Numbered from the stretch's first letter, positions 15,271 to 24,393 are shown. The stretch is DNA of 25,859 nt from WQUF01 sp031549885 (GCA_031549885.1 JAVBPD010000019.1:1-25859), one strand, 5' to 3'. Program-made: numbers and translations. Notes: generated by a model not told the origin, from the letters alone.

Positions 15271-16176
15271 CTACATGTTTTTAAGCCTTGGATCTAAAGC
15301 ATCTCTAAGCGCATCCCCTAAGATGTTAAATGCAAGAACTGTAATGATGATGGCAATGCCTGGAGCTAAGCTATATATTGGCAAAGTACGTATATATTGC
15401 TGAGCAGAATATATTGTTGATCCCCAACTTGCTTGAGGAACCTGAACTCCAAGCCCTAGAAAGCTTAGAGCAGCTTCAGATAAAATAGCACCTGGTATAC
15501 CTATGGTAGAAAGTACAATGATGCTTGAAACACAATTTGGAAGCAAATGACTAAAGATAATATTTATATTGTTATTGCCACTTGCTATGCTAGCTTCTAT
15601 AAATTCTTTTTCTTTTAATTGTAAAATCTGTCCTCTGACAATTCTAGCTATAGATGTCCAAGATAAGAGACCAAGAGCTATAAATAAATTAATAATACCA
15701 GGGCCAAGGGCAAACATCATTCCTATAGCAAATAAAAGATCTGGAAATGCTGAAAATATTTCTATGGTTCTTGAGATTATAGTATCGATAATTCCGCCAT
15801 AATAACCTGCAATAGCTCCTAATAACACACCAATTATGATTGCTACAGTTTGAGATATAAGGCCAACGCTTAAACTTACCCTTGTTCCATAAACTATTCT
15901 AGAGTATAAATCCCTTCCATTTTCATCTGTTCCAAGGAAGTGTGCCATAGATGGTTTTTGAAGAGTTTCTTTTAAAACATTTTCATAAGGATCATGGGTT
16001 GCAAATAAAGGAGCAAAAATTGCAACTATTATAAGAAAGCAAATTATAAAAGAACATACTATTGCAGCTTTGTTTTTTTTAAGCCTATTGAAAGCATCTT
16101 TATAATATCCGCCTTCAGTAGATTTATTCATTTTTAATATTTTATTTGAGAGGTTATCTTTTTTGCTTGAAAACAT
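15271..16176 (-). CDS. Opp/Dpp-type ABC transporter permease (OppC/DppC-like)
   Basis: This inner-membrane permease of 301 residues has a cytoplasmic N-terminus, one transmembrane segment near residues 36-53, a periplasm-facing loop containing HFLGTDENGRDLYSRIVYG (the OppC/DppC hallmark), then five more hydrophobic segments. The EAA-like loop reads EFIEASIASGNNNINIIFSHLLPN. I start it at the ATG at 16176, 7 bases after GGAGG; its A is shared with the upstream TGA stop (TGATG). A TTG three bases earlier is less likely. The one-base overlap implies translational coupling with the OppB-like permease. Confidence 0.9.
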   Translation of the reverse strand: MFSSKKDNLSNKILKMNKSTEGGYYKDAFNRLKKNKAAIVCSFIICFLIIVAIFAPLFATHDPYENVLKETLQKPSMAHFLGTDENGRDLYSRIVYGTRVSLSVGLISQTVAIIIGVLLGAIAGYYGGIIDTIISRTIEIFSAFPDLLFAIGMMFALGPGIINLFIALGLLSWTSIARIVRGQILQLKEKEFIEASIASGNNNINIIFSHLLPNCVSSIIVLSTIGIPGAILSEAALSFLGLGVQVPQASWGSTIYSAQQYIRTLPIYSLAPGIAIIITVLAFNILGDALRDALDPRLKNM

Positions 16177-17108
16177 CAATTAACCTCCTTTGCGACCCTA
16201 ATTCTTGGATCAATAAAGCCATAAGATATGTCTACTACTAAGTTTATAATGACATAAATAAATGCTATGTATAAAACTGCACCTTGTAAAAGTGGAAGAT
16301 CTCTTTGCATCATGCCCTCCACGGTGAGCATACCAATGCCATGAATGTTAAAGACAGTTTCAATTAATATGGAACCAGTAAGAATACCACCAAGTTGCAA
16401 TCCGGCCATTGTAACTATTGGGATTAAAGCATTTTTAAGAGCATGCCTTAAAATAACGATGAATTTATCTATACCTTTTGCTTTAGCTGTTCTTATATAA
16501 TCTTGTCCAATAACATCCAACATGCTAGTTCTAGTAATTCTTGCGATTGAAGCCATGTAACGAGTACCTAAAGCAAAAGCTGGAAGAATGTAATAGCTTG
16601 GGCCCTTAAATCCTGAGATAGGAAGCCATTTGAGAGTAATGCCAAACAAAATTTGCAAAAAAATTGCTACCCAGAAAGAAGGAGCAGAGATGCCAAAGAT
16701 AGCAGCCCCCATGATGAAAGAATCGGTAGGTTTACCTCTTTTTATTGCTGCTATTATGCCAAAGGGTACTCCAATGACAATTGCAAGCAAATAGGAAAAT
16801 GCAGCAAGCTTTGCAGTTGATTTAAATCTTGTGAATAAGACATCTGTAACCTTTTCTTTTCTAAAGTAAGATCTACCTAAGTCTCCTTTTACTGCATTTT
16901 TTAAAAAGGTAAAGTACTGTTCCACTAAAGGCTTATCTAGACCCAGTTCGTGTCTAACTCTGTTTATGGTATCTTCATCTGCTCTTTTTTCAAACATAAG
17001 CTTAACCGGATCCCCAGGGACAACATTCATTAAAACAAATGTTATTATGGTAATGCCGATTAACACTATTATTGTTTGCAAAAGTCTTTTAATAATGTAA
17101 ATTGCCAT
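16176..17108 (-). CDS. Opp/Dpp-type ABC transporter permease (OppB/DppB-like)
   Basis: This 310-residue permease starts with MAIYIIKRLLQTIIVLIGI, the typical OppB/DppB first transmembrane segment, and has MNVVPGDPVKLMF soon after. About six hydrophobic segments follow, with the EAA-like loop DYIRTAKAKGIDKFIVILRHALKN and a GSILIETVFNIHGIG block characteristic of the family. It is the first gene of the transport operon. A consensus promoter (17140-17168) lies upstream and the ribosome site AGAGGTGG precedes the ATG. It forms the membrane channel with the OppC-like protein, to which it is coupled by the TGATG overlap. Confidence 0.92.
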   Translation of the reverse strand: MAIYIIKRLLQTIIVLIGITIITFVLMNVVPGDPVKLMFEKRADEDTINRVRHELGLDKPLVEQYFTFLKNAVKGDLGRSYFRKEKVTDVLFTRFKSTAKLAAFSYLLAIVIGVPFGIIAAIKRGKPTDSFIMGAAIFGISAPSFWVAIFLQILFGITLKWLPISGFKGPSYYILPAFALGTRYMASIARITRTSMLDVIGQDYIRTAKAKGIDKFIVILRHALKNALIPIVTMAGLQLGGILTGSILIETVFNIHGIGMLTVEGMMQRDLPLLQGAVLYIAFIYVIINLVVDISYGFIDPRIRVAKEVN

Positions 17109-17139
17109 AAGTCCACCTCTAATTTGTAGTTAATTTATA

Positions 17140-17168
17140 ATTATATACTCCATTTGCAGCTTTGTCAA
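17140..17168 (-). promoter_or_regulatory. Consensus promoter of the peptide-transport operon
   Basis: On the - strand, TTGACA (17168-17163) and TATAAT (17145-17140) are both perfect, with a 17-bp spacer. The -10 ends about 32 bases before the permease ATG. No riboswitch-like leader fits in this space, so control is probably by a protein acting near the divergent promoters. Confidence 0.85.
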
Positions 17169-17179
17169 AACAGAAAAAG

Positions 17180-17209
17180 TTTACAGCTTTTAAAAAATAG
17201 ATTTATATT
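17180..17209 (+). promoter_or_regulatory. Candidate promoter of the peptidase pair
   Basis: TTTACA (17180-17185) and TATATT (17204-17209) have an 18-bp spacer, with 5/6 matches each. It lies back-to-back with the transport promoter, with the two -35 boxes only 11 bp apart, which would let one regulator control both units. Confidence 0.45.
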
Positions 17210-17282
17210 AAATAAAATGCTATGATAAGAAATATTAAGGTGAATTTATTTAAGATACTTAAAAGAATTTGAGGTGTAAAAA

Positions 17283-19217
17283 ATGATAAGATCTATTACA
17301 AACAAAATAAGTGAAAATGTTTCTTCTAGTAAGCTGTATGAAATGGTTAATGAAGTTTGCATGTTTCACCGCATACAAGCTTCACCTGGATATAGACTTG
17401 CCGCAGAATATTGCCTTAAAGAATTAAAAAGCATGGGAATAGAATCAGAAATACTTTCCTTTGATGCAAATTTAAATGCTAAATATTTATCTTCTAGTGG
17501 ATTTAAAGAATGGAGCATAACTAGTGCTAAATGCGATCTTGTTCTGCCTTATAATTTAAACCTTGCAGATTATTCTAAAGATGCTATAAGTGTAATACAA
17601 AGATCTATGCCCTGCGATTATAAAAATGAAGCCATTGAAATAATTGATATGGATAAAGGTCATGAAGAACAAAATTATAAATCTTATGATTTAAGCAATA
17701 AGATTCTCTTTGTTCGTGATGACTTTAATAAATTTATGTGGGCAATAAATAATCATAATGCTTTAGGGTTTATTACTGATTATGTTGTAACAGAAGGTAA
17801 AACAAGAACAAGAGAAGATCAATATGATTTAAAGAGATATACATCATTTTGGTATTATGATAAAGATGATGAAATTAATTGCTTTGGATTTGTTATAAGC
17901 CCTAGGATGGGAGATAAGCTTAAAGACATTTGCTTAAATATGAAGGAAAAAGGGGAATTGCCAAAGGTCACATGTCATGTGGACTCTTCTTTATACGATG
18001 GGAAATTTGAAGTTGTTACAGGATTTCTACCTGGAGAAATAGATGAGGAGATATTAGTAACAGCTCACCTTTACCATCCTAAATGCTCTGCTAATGATAA
18101 TGCCAGCGGAGTTTCAGCAGCTATTGAAACATTAAATGTGATAAAAACCATGATAGAAAAGAAAAAGCTTAATGGATTAAAGAGGGGGATTCGCTTAATT
18201 TTAATACCAGAATTTACTGGTACGTATGCATATTTGCATTCCATTGGTGATGATAATAAAAAAATCTTAGCTGGAATAAATTTAGATATGGTAGGAGGAA
18301 AACAAAGTGGAAAATATGGACCACTTACAATAACCTATATGCCATATTGTACCCCATCATTTGCATCAGATTTAGCAATTCTTATTTTAGATGAACTTAA
18401 AAAAGATGCAAATGCTTTTGGTGAAATGGTTCCACTTTTTAACAGCGCTGTTATAGACTTTGTAGGTGGAAGTGACCATTTAGTGCTTTGCGACCCAACT
18501 ATAAATATACCAACTCCAATGTTAATAGAATATCCAGATTTAAATTATCACACAAGTGGCGATACAATTGAAATGATAGATGAAAATTTATTGAAAAAAT
18601 CCTGTACCCTTTCTGCAGCATATTGTTATTGTTTATCAAATTTAGATGAAAACATGCTGCAAGAGTTATTTAATTCAATGAATATTAATATGGTTGTAAA
18701 TTTATCTAAAATAGTAGATAAATCATTAAACAATAAATTAAATGGAATGGCGCAGGATGCATTTAACCATATATGTGATTTTTATATAAAAGCTTGTAAA
18801 AATTTAACAAGATTCATTCCAAATAATAATGAAATAAATTCACAAAAGGAGTTTATAGAAAGCATTTGCACGGATTTTATAAAAAATTATGCTAATTTAG
18901 GAATAAAAAAAGATCCATGGGTGTGGGAAGATTTTATACCTAAAAGGCTGTTTAAAGGACCTATAAATCGTTTAAAACCTTTAGCTAAATCAGATGCTAA
19001 GAAGAGATCTTTAAATGAGTTTGAAGATTATATAAAAAATAATGCTTCAAATGATACCTCAGATGTAGCATTTAATTTGGTGGTATTTTATATGGATGGC
19101 ATGAGAAAGATATCTGAAATTTATAACATAGTTAGTTTATTTACAGATATTAATAAAGATGTTATTAAAAGGTATGTGGATTTACTTATTGCATTAGAAC
19201 TTGTGGAAAAATTATAA
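17283..19217 (+). CDS. M28-like (DUF4910-type) metallo-aminopeptidase
   Basis: This 644-residue protein is cytoplasmic, with no signal peptide. The catalytic zinc site of an M28-like peptidase is visible: HLYHP (His 262), NDNASGV (Asp 272), the Glu of IPEFTGT (310), the Asp of NLDMVGG (335) and the His of YHTSGDT (423). An inserted protease-associated-like segment spans about 80-240, interrupting the peptidase fold as in DUF4910 proteins. A C-terminal extension from about 440 ends in a segment resembling a winged helix (about 575-644). The start has GAGGTG just upstream. It is followed 22 bp later by an M24 peptidase and is divergent from the peptide importer, which suggests that it trims imported peptides. 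The exact substrate is unknown; related proteins process unusual peptides or sugar-linked substrates, so general peptide use is inference. Confidence 0.8.
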   Translation: MIRSITNKISENVSSSKLYEMVNEVCMFHRIQASPGYRLAAEYCLKELKSMGIESEILSFDANLNAKYLSSSGFKEWSITSAKCDLVLPYNLNLADYSKDAISVIQRSMPCDYKNEAIEIIDMDKGHEEQNYKSYDLSNKILFVRDDFNKFMWAINNHNALGFITDYVVTEGKTRTREDQYDLKRYTSFWYYDKDDEINCFGFVISPRMGDKLKDICLNMKEKGELPKVTCHVDSSLYDGKFEVVTGFLPGEIDEEILVTAHLYHPKCSANDNASGVSAAIETLNVIKTMIEKKKLNGLKRGIRLILIPEFTGTYAYLHSIGDDNKKILAGINLDMVGGKQSGKYGPLTITYMPYCTPSFASDLAILILDELKKDANAFGEMVPLFNSAVIDFVGGSDHLVLCDPTINIPTPMLIEYPDLNYHTSGDTIEMIDENLLKKSCTLSAAYCYCLSNLDENMLQELFNSMNINMVVNLSKIVDKSLNNKLNGMAQDAFNHICDFYIKACKNLTRFIPNNNEINSQKEFIESICTDFIKNYANLGIKKDPWVWEDFIPKRLFKGPINRLKPLAKSDAKKRSLNEFEDYIKNNASNDTSDVAFNLVVFYMDGMRKISEIYNIVSLFTDINKDVIKRYVDLLIALELVEKL

Positions 19218-19239
19218 TTTTAGAATTAGGAGCGATTTT

Positions 19240-20484
19240 ATGAAGAAGGAATTTCATATAGAAAATAGATCAACAATGTATCAAAGCCTTAATAAAAACT
19301 CTCTTGTGGTGCTTTTTAGTGGCACAGCACCAAAGAAAACAAGAGATGAGTATTATCCTTTTTATGCAAATAGGAATTTTGTTTATATGACAGGTGTTGA
19401 GCAAGCTGAAAGCATAATGCTTGCTCACGTTTATGAAAAAGAAATAGATGAAACTTTATTCATCCTTCCTTCTAATCCTATGATTGAAAGGTGGAATGGA
19501 AGAAGGATTACAAAAGATGAAGCGAATGAAAAATCTGGTGTAGAAAAAATAAATTTTGCTGATGATTTTAATTCTTATTTTGATTCTTTAGTTGTAGCTA
19601 GGGGAGTGGAAAACATATACCTTGATTTTGATAAATACACAAGAGATGAGCCTGATGATGGTGCTTATAAACTTGCTAAATATATTAAAGATAGATTTCC
19701 TTTTGTTAATATAAAAAATTTACAACCACAATTAAAAAAACAAAGGACTTTAAAGAAGCAATGTGAAATAGATGCTATAAAGTTTGCTGAGATCATCACA
19801 AGGGATGGAATTTTAGCCATGATGAAGGCATCAAAGCCTGGTTTATTTGAGTATCAATATAAAGCTGAATTTGATTATACACTTGCTCAAAAAGGGGTTT
19901 TGTCTCCTGCTTTTCCATCCATAGTTAGCGCAGGGAAAAATAACTTTTATATACATTATTATGATTATAGAGGTCAAGCACAAGATGGCGATATGATATT
20001 AAATGATGTTGGCGCATGCTTTGATAATGAAGCAAATGACGTTTCAAGAGGGTGGCCTTGCAATGGTAAATTTAGCGATAATCAAAGGCTTTTGTATCAA
20101 TGTGCATATAATACATCTGAATATATGTTTAGCATTTTAAAAAAGGGTATGCCTATGAAAAGTGTTGATGAAACCATTAGAAAATATAACTTTGAACAAT
20201 TAAAAGAAATTGGGCTGTGCAAAAATTATGAAGATGTAGGAAAAATCATGTGGCATGGTGGTGCTCATCATGTGGGATATGATGTTCATGATCTTGTTGA
20301 TATGAATATGGATTTAACACCTGGTATGGTATTTTGTGTGGATATTGGAATTTATTGTGAAGATTTAGGCATAGGGTTTAGGTTAGAAGATAATTGCTTA
20401 ATTACTGAAAATGGTTGTGAGAACTTATCAAAAATTACTCCAAGAAGCATAGACGATATTGAAGCTGCTATGGGGAAAAGATAA
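19240..20484 (+). CDS. M24-family Xaa-Pro aminopeptidase-like protein
   Basis: This 414-residue protein has an N-terminal aminopeptidase P-type domain (about 1-165) and a C-terminal pita-bread M24 domain. Expected metal ligands are Asp 256 (NDVG), Asp 267 (NDVSRGWP), His 343 (HGGAHHVG) and Glu 383 (RLEDN). The usual Glu of the EPGIY motif is replaced: the sequence reads CVDIGIY, with Asp 368 instead of Glu and Ile instead of Pro. The ATG at 19240 has AGGAG at 19229-19233; an in-frame TTG at 19201 overlaps the upstream gene and is unlikely. It would remove N-terminal residues before proline, complementing the M28-like peptidase. Activity is uncertain because of the ligand change, though Asp can also bind metal. 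Confidence 0.85.
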   Translation: MKKEFHIENRSTMYQSLNKNSLVVLFSGTAPKKTRDEYYPFYANRNFVYMTGVEQAESIMLAHVYEKEIDETLFILPSNPMIERWNGRRITKDEANEKSGVEKINFADDFNSYFDSLVVARGVENIYLDFDKYTRDEPDDGAYKLAKYIKDRFPFVNIKNLQPQLKKQRTLKKQCEIDAIKFAEIITRDGILAMMKASKPGLFEYQYKAEFDYTLAQKGVLSPAFPSIVSAGKNNFYIHYYDYRGQAQDGDMILNDVGACFDNEANDVSRGWPCNGKFSDNQRLLYQCAYNTSEYMFSILKKGMPMKSVDETIRKYNFEQLKEIGLCKNYEDVGKIMWHGGAHHVGYDVHDLVDMNMDLTPGMVFCVDIGIYCEDLGIGFRLEDNCLITENGCENLSKITPRSIDDIEAAMGKR

Positions 20485-20490
20485 TTAAAA

Positions 20491-20533
20491 GGGGATCTTT
20501 TAAAAATTCATAAATTGATTTTAAAAGATCCCC
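20491..20533. terminator. Strong bidirectional terminator between the M24 gene and pckG
   Basis: A perfect 15-bp stem (GGGGATCTTTTAAAA with TTTTAAAAGATCCCC) has a 13-base loop and is followed by ATTTTTA on the + strand and TTTTAATTA on the - strand. It starts 7 bp after the M24 stop and ends 4 bp before the pckG stop, serving both convergent genes. Confidence 0.92.
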
Positions 20534-20537
20534 ATTT

Positions 20538-22364
20538 TTATACTTTAGACAGCTCTTTAATTCTTAATCTATTCTTCAAATTAAGCCTTTCTTCTTGAAT
20601 TTCGAGCGGAAGACTTTCGAATTTGTTAAAGAAGTCATCTTGGCTTAATATCTCTTCCCTCCAAGAATTTTCATCGATTGAAATAAGTTCTTTAAATTTT
20701 TCTATAACTTTTTTATTAATAAGCACATCTTCATCTACTATGATTTTACCTATATTTTCATCAATGGAAAGGCCAGTGAATTCTACATCGGATGAAGATG
20801 GGACATAACCAATTTTAGTTTCAATAGCAGAAACATCTCCATGACATCTGTCAAGTATCCACTTAATGATTCTAAAATTTTCACCAAAACCAGGCCAAAT
20901 ATAATTTCCATTTTCATCAGTTCTAAACCAATTTACATTATATATTTTAGGAGGGTTTGACATTTTTTTACCCATATCAATCCAATGAGAGAAATAATCT
21001 GCCATATTATAACCGCAAAATGGAAGCATAGCCATAGGGTCTCGCCTTAATGTTCCAACTGTACCAGTTGCTGCAGCTGTGGTTTCTGAAGCCATAGTTG
21101 CTCCCATGAAAACACCATGATTAAAATCAAAAGCTTCAAATACAATGGGGCAAAGCTTCGCTCTTCTTCCACCAAATAAAATTGCAGAAATAGGAACGCC
21201 ATTTGGGTTTTGCCATTCATCAGAAATAATAGGGCATCCTTTAGCTGGAGTTGTAAATCTAGAATTAGGGTGAGCAGCTTTAGTATTAGAATCTTTAGAA
21301 AAAACGTCACCTTTCCAATCTAAAATATCATCTGGAGCATCAGTGCCTATTCCTTCCCACCATACAGTTAAATCCTTTTTCAATGCTACATTTGTAAAAA
21401 TCGTATCTTTTTGAATCATTTTAAATGCATTTGGGTTAGATTTCATGCTTGTGCCTGGAGCAACTCCAAAAAAACCATTTTCAGGATTTACAGCCCAAAG
21501 CCTTCCATCATCCCCTATTCTAAGCCAAGCTATATCATCGCCAACAGTCCAAACTTTATATCCTCTTTTTTTGAAGATTTCAGGTAAATTAAGCATAGCT
21601 AAATTAGTCTTTCCACAAGAACTTGGAAAGGCTGCTGCAATATATTTTCTGTCTCCTTGAGGGTTCTCTATACCTAAAATCATCATATGTTCTGCTAGCC
21701 ATCCTTCTTTTTTACCTATGAAACTAGCAATTCTTAAAGAAAAGCATTTTTTACTAAGAAGTGCGTTCCCGCCATAATCAGATCCAATGCTCCAAATAGT
21801 AGTATCATTTGGAAAATGGCAGATAAACCTCTTATTAGGGTCTAAATCTCCTTTTGAGTGGAGTCCACGAACAAAATCTTTTGAGTTTCCTAAACATTCA
21901 ATAGCAATTTGCCCAACTTTAGTCATTATTCTCATGCTTAATGCTACATAAATGCTATCTGTGACTTCAAAGCCAACTTTTGTAAAGGGCGAATCTTTAG
22001 GGCCTAAGAGATAAGGAATAACATACATAGTCCTTCCTCTCATTGATCCTTTAAAAAGTTTAGAGAGCTTTTTGTAAGCTTCCTTAGGGTTCATCCAATT
22101 ATTTGTTGGGCCAGCATCCTCTTTCTTATCTGTACATATGAATGTAAGGTTCTCAGATCTTGCTACATCGTTTACATTTGATCTGTGATAAAAGCAACCT
22201 GGCAGTTTATCTTGATTTAATTCAATAAGCTCAGAAGATTCTATGGCTTCTCTTATTAACCTTTTATATTCTTCTTCTGAACCATCTAAATAAACTATAT
22301 CTTTAGGTTCTGTTAATTCTATCACCTCACTTAGCCAATGTAAAACGACTTCATTTGAATACAT
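20538..22364 (-). CDS. pckG: Phosphoenolpyruvate carboxykinase (GTP)
   Basis: This enzyme of 608 residues converts oxaloacetate and GTP to PEP, CO2 and GDP (gluconeogenesis), or runs in the anaplerotic direction in some anaerobes. Hallmarks of the GTP-dependent class are the P-loop FPSSCGKTNLAM (246-257) with the reactive Cys 250, the metal-binding GDDIAWL (275-281), substrate-binding RGLHSKGDL, GGRRAK, and the late motif NWFRTDENGNYIWPGFGEN that holds the guanine base. I start it at the ATG at 22364 because AGAGG lies 5 bases upstream and MYSNEVVLHWLSEV fits the family N-terminus. Upstream in-frame ATG (22382) and TTG (22385) lack a ribosome site. It is transcribed alone, convergent with the peptidase pair. 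Confidence 0.95.
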   Translation of the reverse strand: MYSNEVVLHWLSEVIELTEPKDIVYLDGSEEEYKRLIREAIESSELIELNQDKLPGCFYHRSNVNDVARSENLTFICTDKKEDAGPTNNWMNPKEAYKKLSKLFKGSMRGRTMYVIPYLLGPKDSPFTKVGFEVTDSIYVALSMRIMTKVGQIAIECLGNSKDFVRGLHSKGDLDPNKRFICHFPNDTTIWSIGSDYGGNALLSKKCFSLRIASFIGKKEGWLAEHMMILGIENPQGDRKYIAAAFPSSCGKTNLAMLNLPEIFKKRGYKVWTVGDDIAWLRIGDDGRLWAVNPENGFFGVAPGTSMKSNPNAFKMIQKDTIFTNVALKKDLTVWWEGIGTDAPDDILDWKGDVFSKDSNTKAAHPNSRFTTPAKGCPIISDEWQNPNGVPISAILFGGRRAKLCPIVFEAFDFNHGVFMGATMASETTAAATGTVGTLRRDPMAMLPFCGYNMADYFSHWIDMGKKMSNPPKIYNVNWFRTDENGNYIWPGFGENFRIIKWILDRCHGDVSAIETKIGYVPSSSDVEFTGLSIDENIGKIIVDEDVLINKKVIEKFKELISIDENSWREEILSQDDFFNKFESLPLEIQEERLNLKNRLRIKELSKV

Positions 22365-22418
22365 AACATCCTCTACTTTCATCAATATTTTATATATGGT
22401 AGAAATTCTTACAGTATA

Positions 22419-22427
22419 ATTATAACA
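22419..22427 (-). promoter_or_regulatory. Extended -10 promoter of pckG
   Basis: On the - strand the sequence TGTTATAAT is a perfect extended -10 (TG-N-TATAAT). A TTGCTT upstream is 20 bp away, a poor -35 spacing. The leader to the ATG at 22364 would be about 48 bases. Confidence 0.5.
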
Positions 22428-22533
22428 TATATTTATATTAAATAAAGCAACACAATATTATAATATAAAATATAAAAAATTTAATTATATTTAAATAGGC
22501 TGCAAAACATATATTGAATAGGAGTGACAATTT

Positions 22534-23031
22534 TTGGATAAATTTATGGTAAAAAAAGCAACGAATAGTGATATAATGGTTATATGCAGTATATTGCAGG
22601 AAGCGTCTAATTGGTGTAATGAAAATGGAATAAGCAATTGGTCAAAAGAAGAACTGACATGGGAGGGGTTAAATAAGTACTATAATTGTGATGAATTTTA
22701 CTTGGGTTATGTTGGAAATGAGGCTATATCAGTAATGGTACTTTTAGACTATGATAGTAAATTTTGGGGCAAAATTCCAAAAGGAGAATCTATTATTTTG
22801 CATAAACTTGCGGTAAGGCGTAGTGTAGCAGGTCAAGGTGTTTCCATTAAAATGATAAATTATGCTAAAGAAAGAGCAAAATCCATAGGTGTAAATACTT
22901 TAAGATTAGACACAATAAAAGATAGATATAAATTAAGAGAGCTTTATGAAAAACAAGGTTTTAAATTATCACATGAAATGACAATTGATGGAAGAGAGTT
23001 TGTGTTATATATATGCAATCTTTCATGTTAA
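22534..23031 (+). CDS. GNAT-family N-acetyltransferase
   Basis: This 165-residue protein has the GNAT fold. The conserved acetyl-CoA block is ILHKLAVRRSVAGQGVSIKMINYAK (about 88-112), where VAGQGV corresponds to the Q/R-x-x-G-x-G/A loop, followed by LRLDTIKDRYKLRELYEKQGFK, the typical beta-5/alpha-4 region. The start is a TTG at 22534, favoured because GGAGTG lies 7 bases upstream; the ATG at 22546 is 19 bases from it. The substrate cannot be told from sequence; it could be an amine, a protein N-terminus or a small-molecule toxin. It is not obviously linked to its neighbours. The stop codon lies in a 15-bp tandem repeat. Confidence 0.85.
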   Translation: MDKFMVKKATNSDIMVICSILQEASNWCNENGISNWSKEELTWEGLNKYYNCDEFYLGYVGNEAISVMVLLDYDSKFWGKIPKGESIILHKLAVRRSVAGQGVSIKMINYAKERAKSIGVNTLRLDTIKDRYKLRELYEKQGFKLSHEMTIDGREFVLYICNLSC

Positions 23032-23055
23032 AAGATATATTGTTAAAAGATATAT
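23026..23055 (+). repeat. 15-bp perfect tandem repeat at the end of the acetyltransferase gene
   Basis: TGTTAAAAGATATAT occurs twice head-to-tail. The first copy includes the last Cys codon and the TAA stop of the acetyltransferase gene, the second copy follows it. It is probably a local replication-slippage duplication. Confidence 0.8.
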
Positions 23056-23139
23056 ATTGTGCTAAAAAAAAATAAAGCTGCTATTATTAGGGAAAGGTTA
23101 TTTAATATCTAAGTATTTAATGAAAAATAGAGGTAAATA

Positions 23140-24393
23140 ATGTCAAAAAAAGTTTTAATATCTATAATGTTAGCGTGTTTTTTTGTAGGATGTACTTCCG
23201 GTTCTAATGACTTGACTGTTCATCAAGACATTAATAAAGCAATGAATGAAAATATGTATTTGCTAGGTGAACTAACAGAGGAGCAAAAATTAGAAGATTA
23301 TGATTACATGTGGCAAACTTTAAGGGTCAGTTTTCCGTTTTTTGGAGTGGCTAGCAGGTTAGGTATTGATGTGGATGGTATCTATAAAGAGTATGAGGAG
23401 AAAATTATAGATAGCCATGGTGATGCCCAGTTTCTAAAGAGCATCAATGATTGTATAAGCAATTTTACTAAAATAGGTCATTTAAGCGTTTTAGATCCTC
23501 AGCTTTATGAATATGTTAAAGATACTTTTAAGGATTATCCAATGAGAGAATCTTGGTATAATGTTATAAATAATCCTAAAACTGAAAAATTATATTCAAA
23601 GCTTTTAGACATTGAAAAAGAAATAGGAGATGTGACATCTATTCAATCTGATTATGAAGATGGGATAAATAATGTCACTACAAAGATTATTGTGCCAGGT
23701 GAGGTAGCTTATATAAAAGTTAATATTTTTCTCCAAGATTTTATTGAAACAGATTATAAAATTATTACTGACTTTTATAGAGAGGTTTCAAGCTACAAGA
23801 ATTTGATTATAGATATAACTGATAATAGCGGTGGTGCGGATACTTATTGGATGAAAAATATAGTGGCACCTTTAATAAAGGATAAACTATCTTTTACACA
23901 GTATTTGCTCTTTAGTTCAAGTACAAATAACGATCCATACTTAGATGATTCAGGTATTTCCATAAATTCTAGACCTGTTAATGAATTGCCTGATTTTGAT
24001 AATTTAAATCAGGATGATTTAAATCAATTTACTAACTTTTTTTCTTCAGAATTATCTGTTGAGCCTGATGAGAATGGTGTGGATTTTAATGGTGAAGTTT
24101 GGACATTGGTAAATGAAAATGTGTATTCTGCATCAGATAGCTTTTCTGAGTTTTGCAGGGCTACTGGATTTTCTAAGCTTGTTGGAGAGAGAACAGGTGG
24201 GGATGGAATTGGAATAGATCCAGTATATTTAATACTACCAAATAGTGGAGTTGCAATAAGATATTCTATGTTATATGGACTTAACTTAGATGGTTCAAGC
24301 AATCAGGAATTTGGTACAACTCCAGATTACAACTCTTCTGATGGAGAATCTCCTCTAGATACATGTTTGAAAATTATTGAAAGTGAATATTAA
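23140..24393 (+). CDS. S41-family peptidase-like lipoprotein, copy 1
   Basis: This 417-residue protein has a lipoprotein signal peptide with lipobox FVGC and lipidated Cys 18, so it should sit on the outer membrane face. It resembles S41 peptidases: an N-terminal helical part with KIGHL (His 114, a position often catalytic in tricorn-like members), then LIIDITDNSGG (about 222-232), then NENVYSASDSF where Ser 330 or Ser 332 is the likely nucleophile, and GERTGGDG. The Lys of the classical Ser-Lys dyad of Ctp/Tsp proteases is not seen after the serine motif, and I see no clear PDZ domain. The ribosome site GAGG precedes the ATG. A paralogue follows downstream, and each has its own expression signals. 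The function is unknown; peptide or cell-wall-related cleavage is possible. Confidence 0.8.
   Translation: MSKKVLISIMLACFFVGCTSGSNDLTVHQDINKAMNENMYLLGELTEEQKLEDYDYMWQTLRVSFPFFGVASRLGIDVDGIYKEYEEKIIDSHGDAQFLKSINDCISNFTKIGHLSVLDPQLYEYVKDTFKDYPMRESWYNVINNPKTEKLYSKLLDIEKEIGDVTSIQSDYEDGINNVTTKIIVPGEVAYIKVNIFLQDFIETDYKIITDFYREVSSYKNLIIDITDNSGGADTYWMKNIVAPLIKDKLSFTQYLLFSSSTNNDPYLDDSGISINSRPVNELPDFDNLNQDDLNQFTNFFSSELSVEPDENGVDFNGEVWTLVNENVYSASDSFSEFCRATGFSKLVGERTGGDGIGIDPVYLILPNSGVAIRYSMLYGLNLDGSSNQEFGTTPDYNSSDGESPLDTCLKIIESEY

Noticed and set aside
21047..21310. 87-residue - strand frame inside pckG
   Set aside because: It is an out-of-frame, Leu-rich shadow of conserved PEP carboxykinase sequence, with no sign of a frameshift in pckG.
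22386..22533. AT-rich gap between pckG and the acetyltransferase as an origin or regulatory RNA
   Set aside because: Apart from the extended -10 of pckG, I see no DnaA-box series, stable hairpin or convincing + strand promoter.
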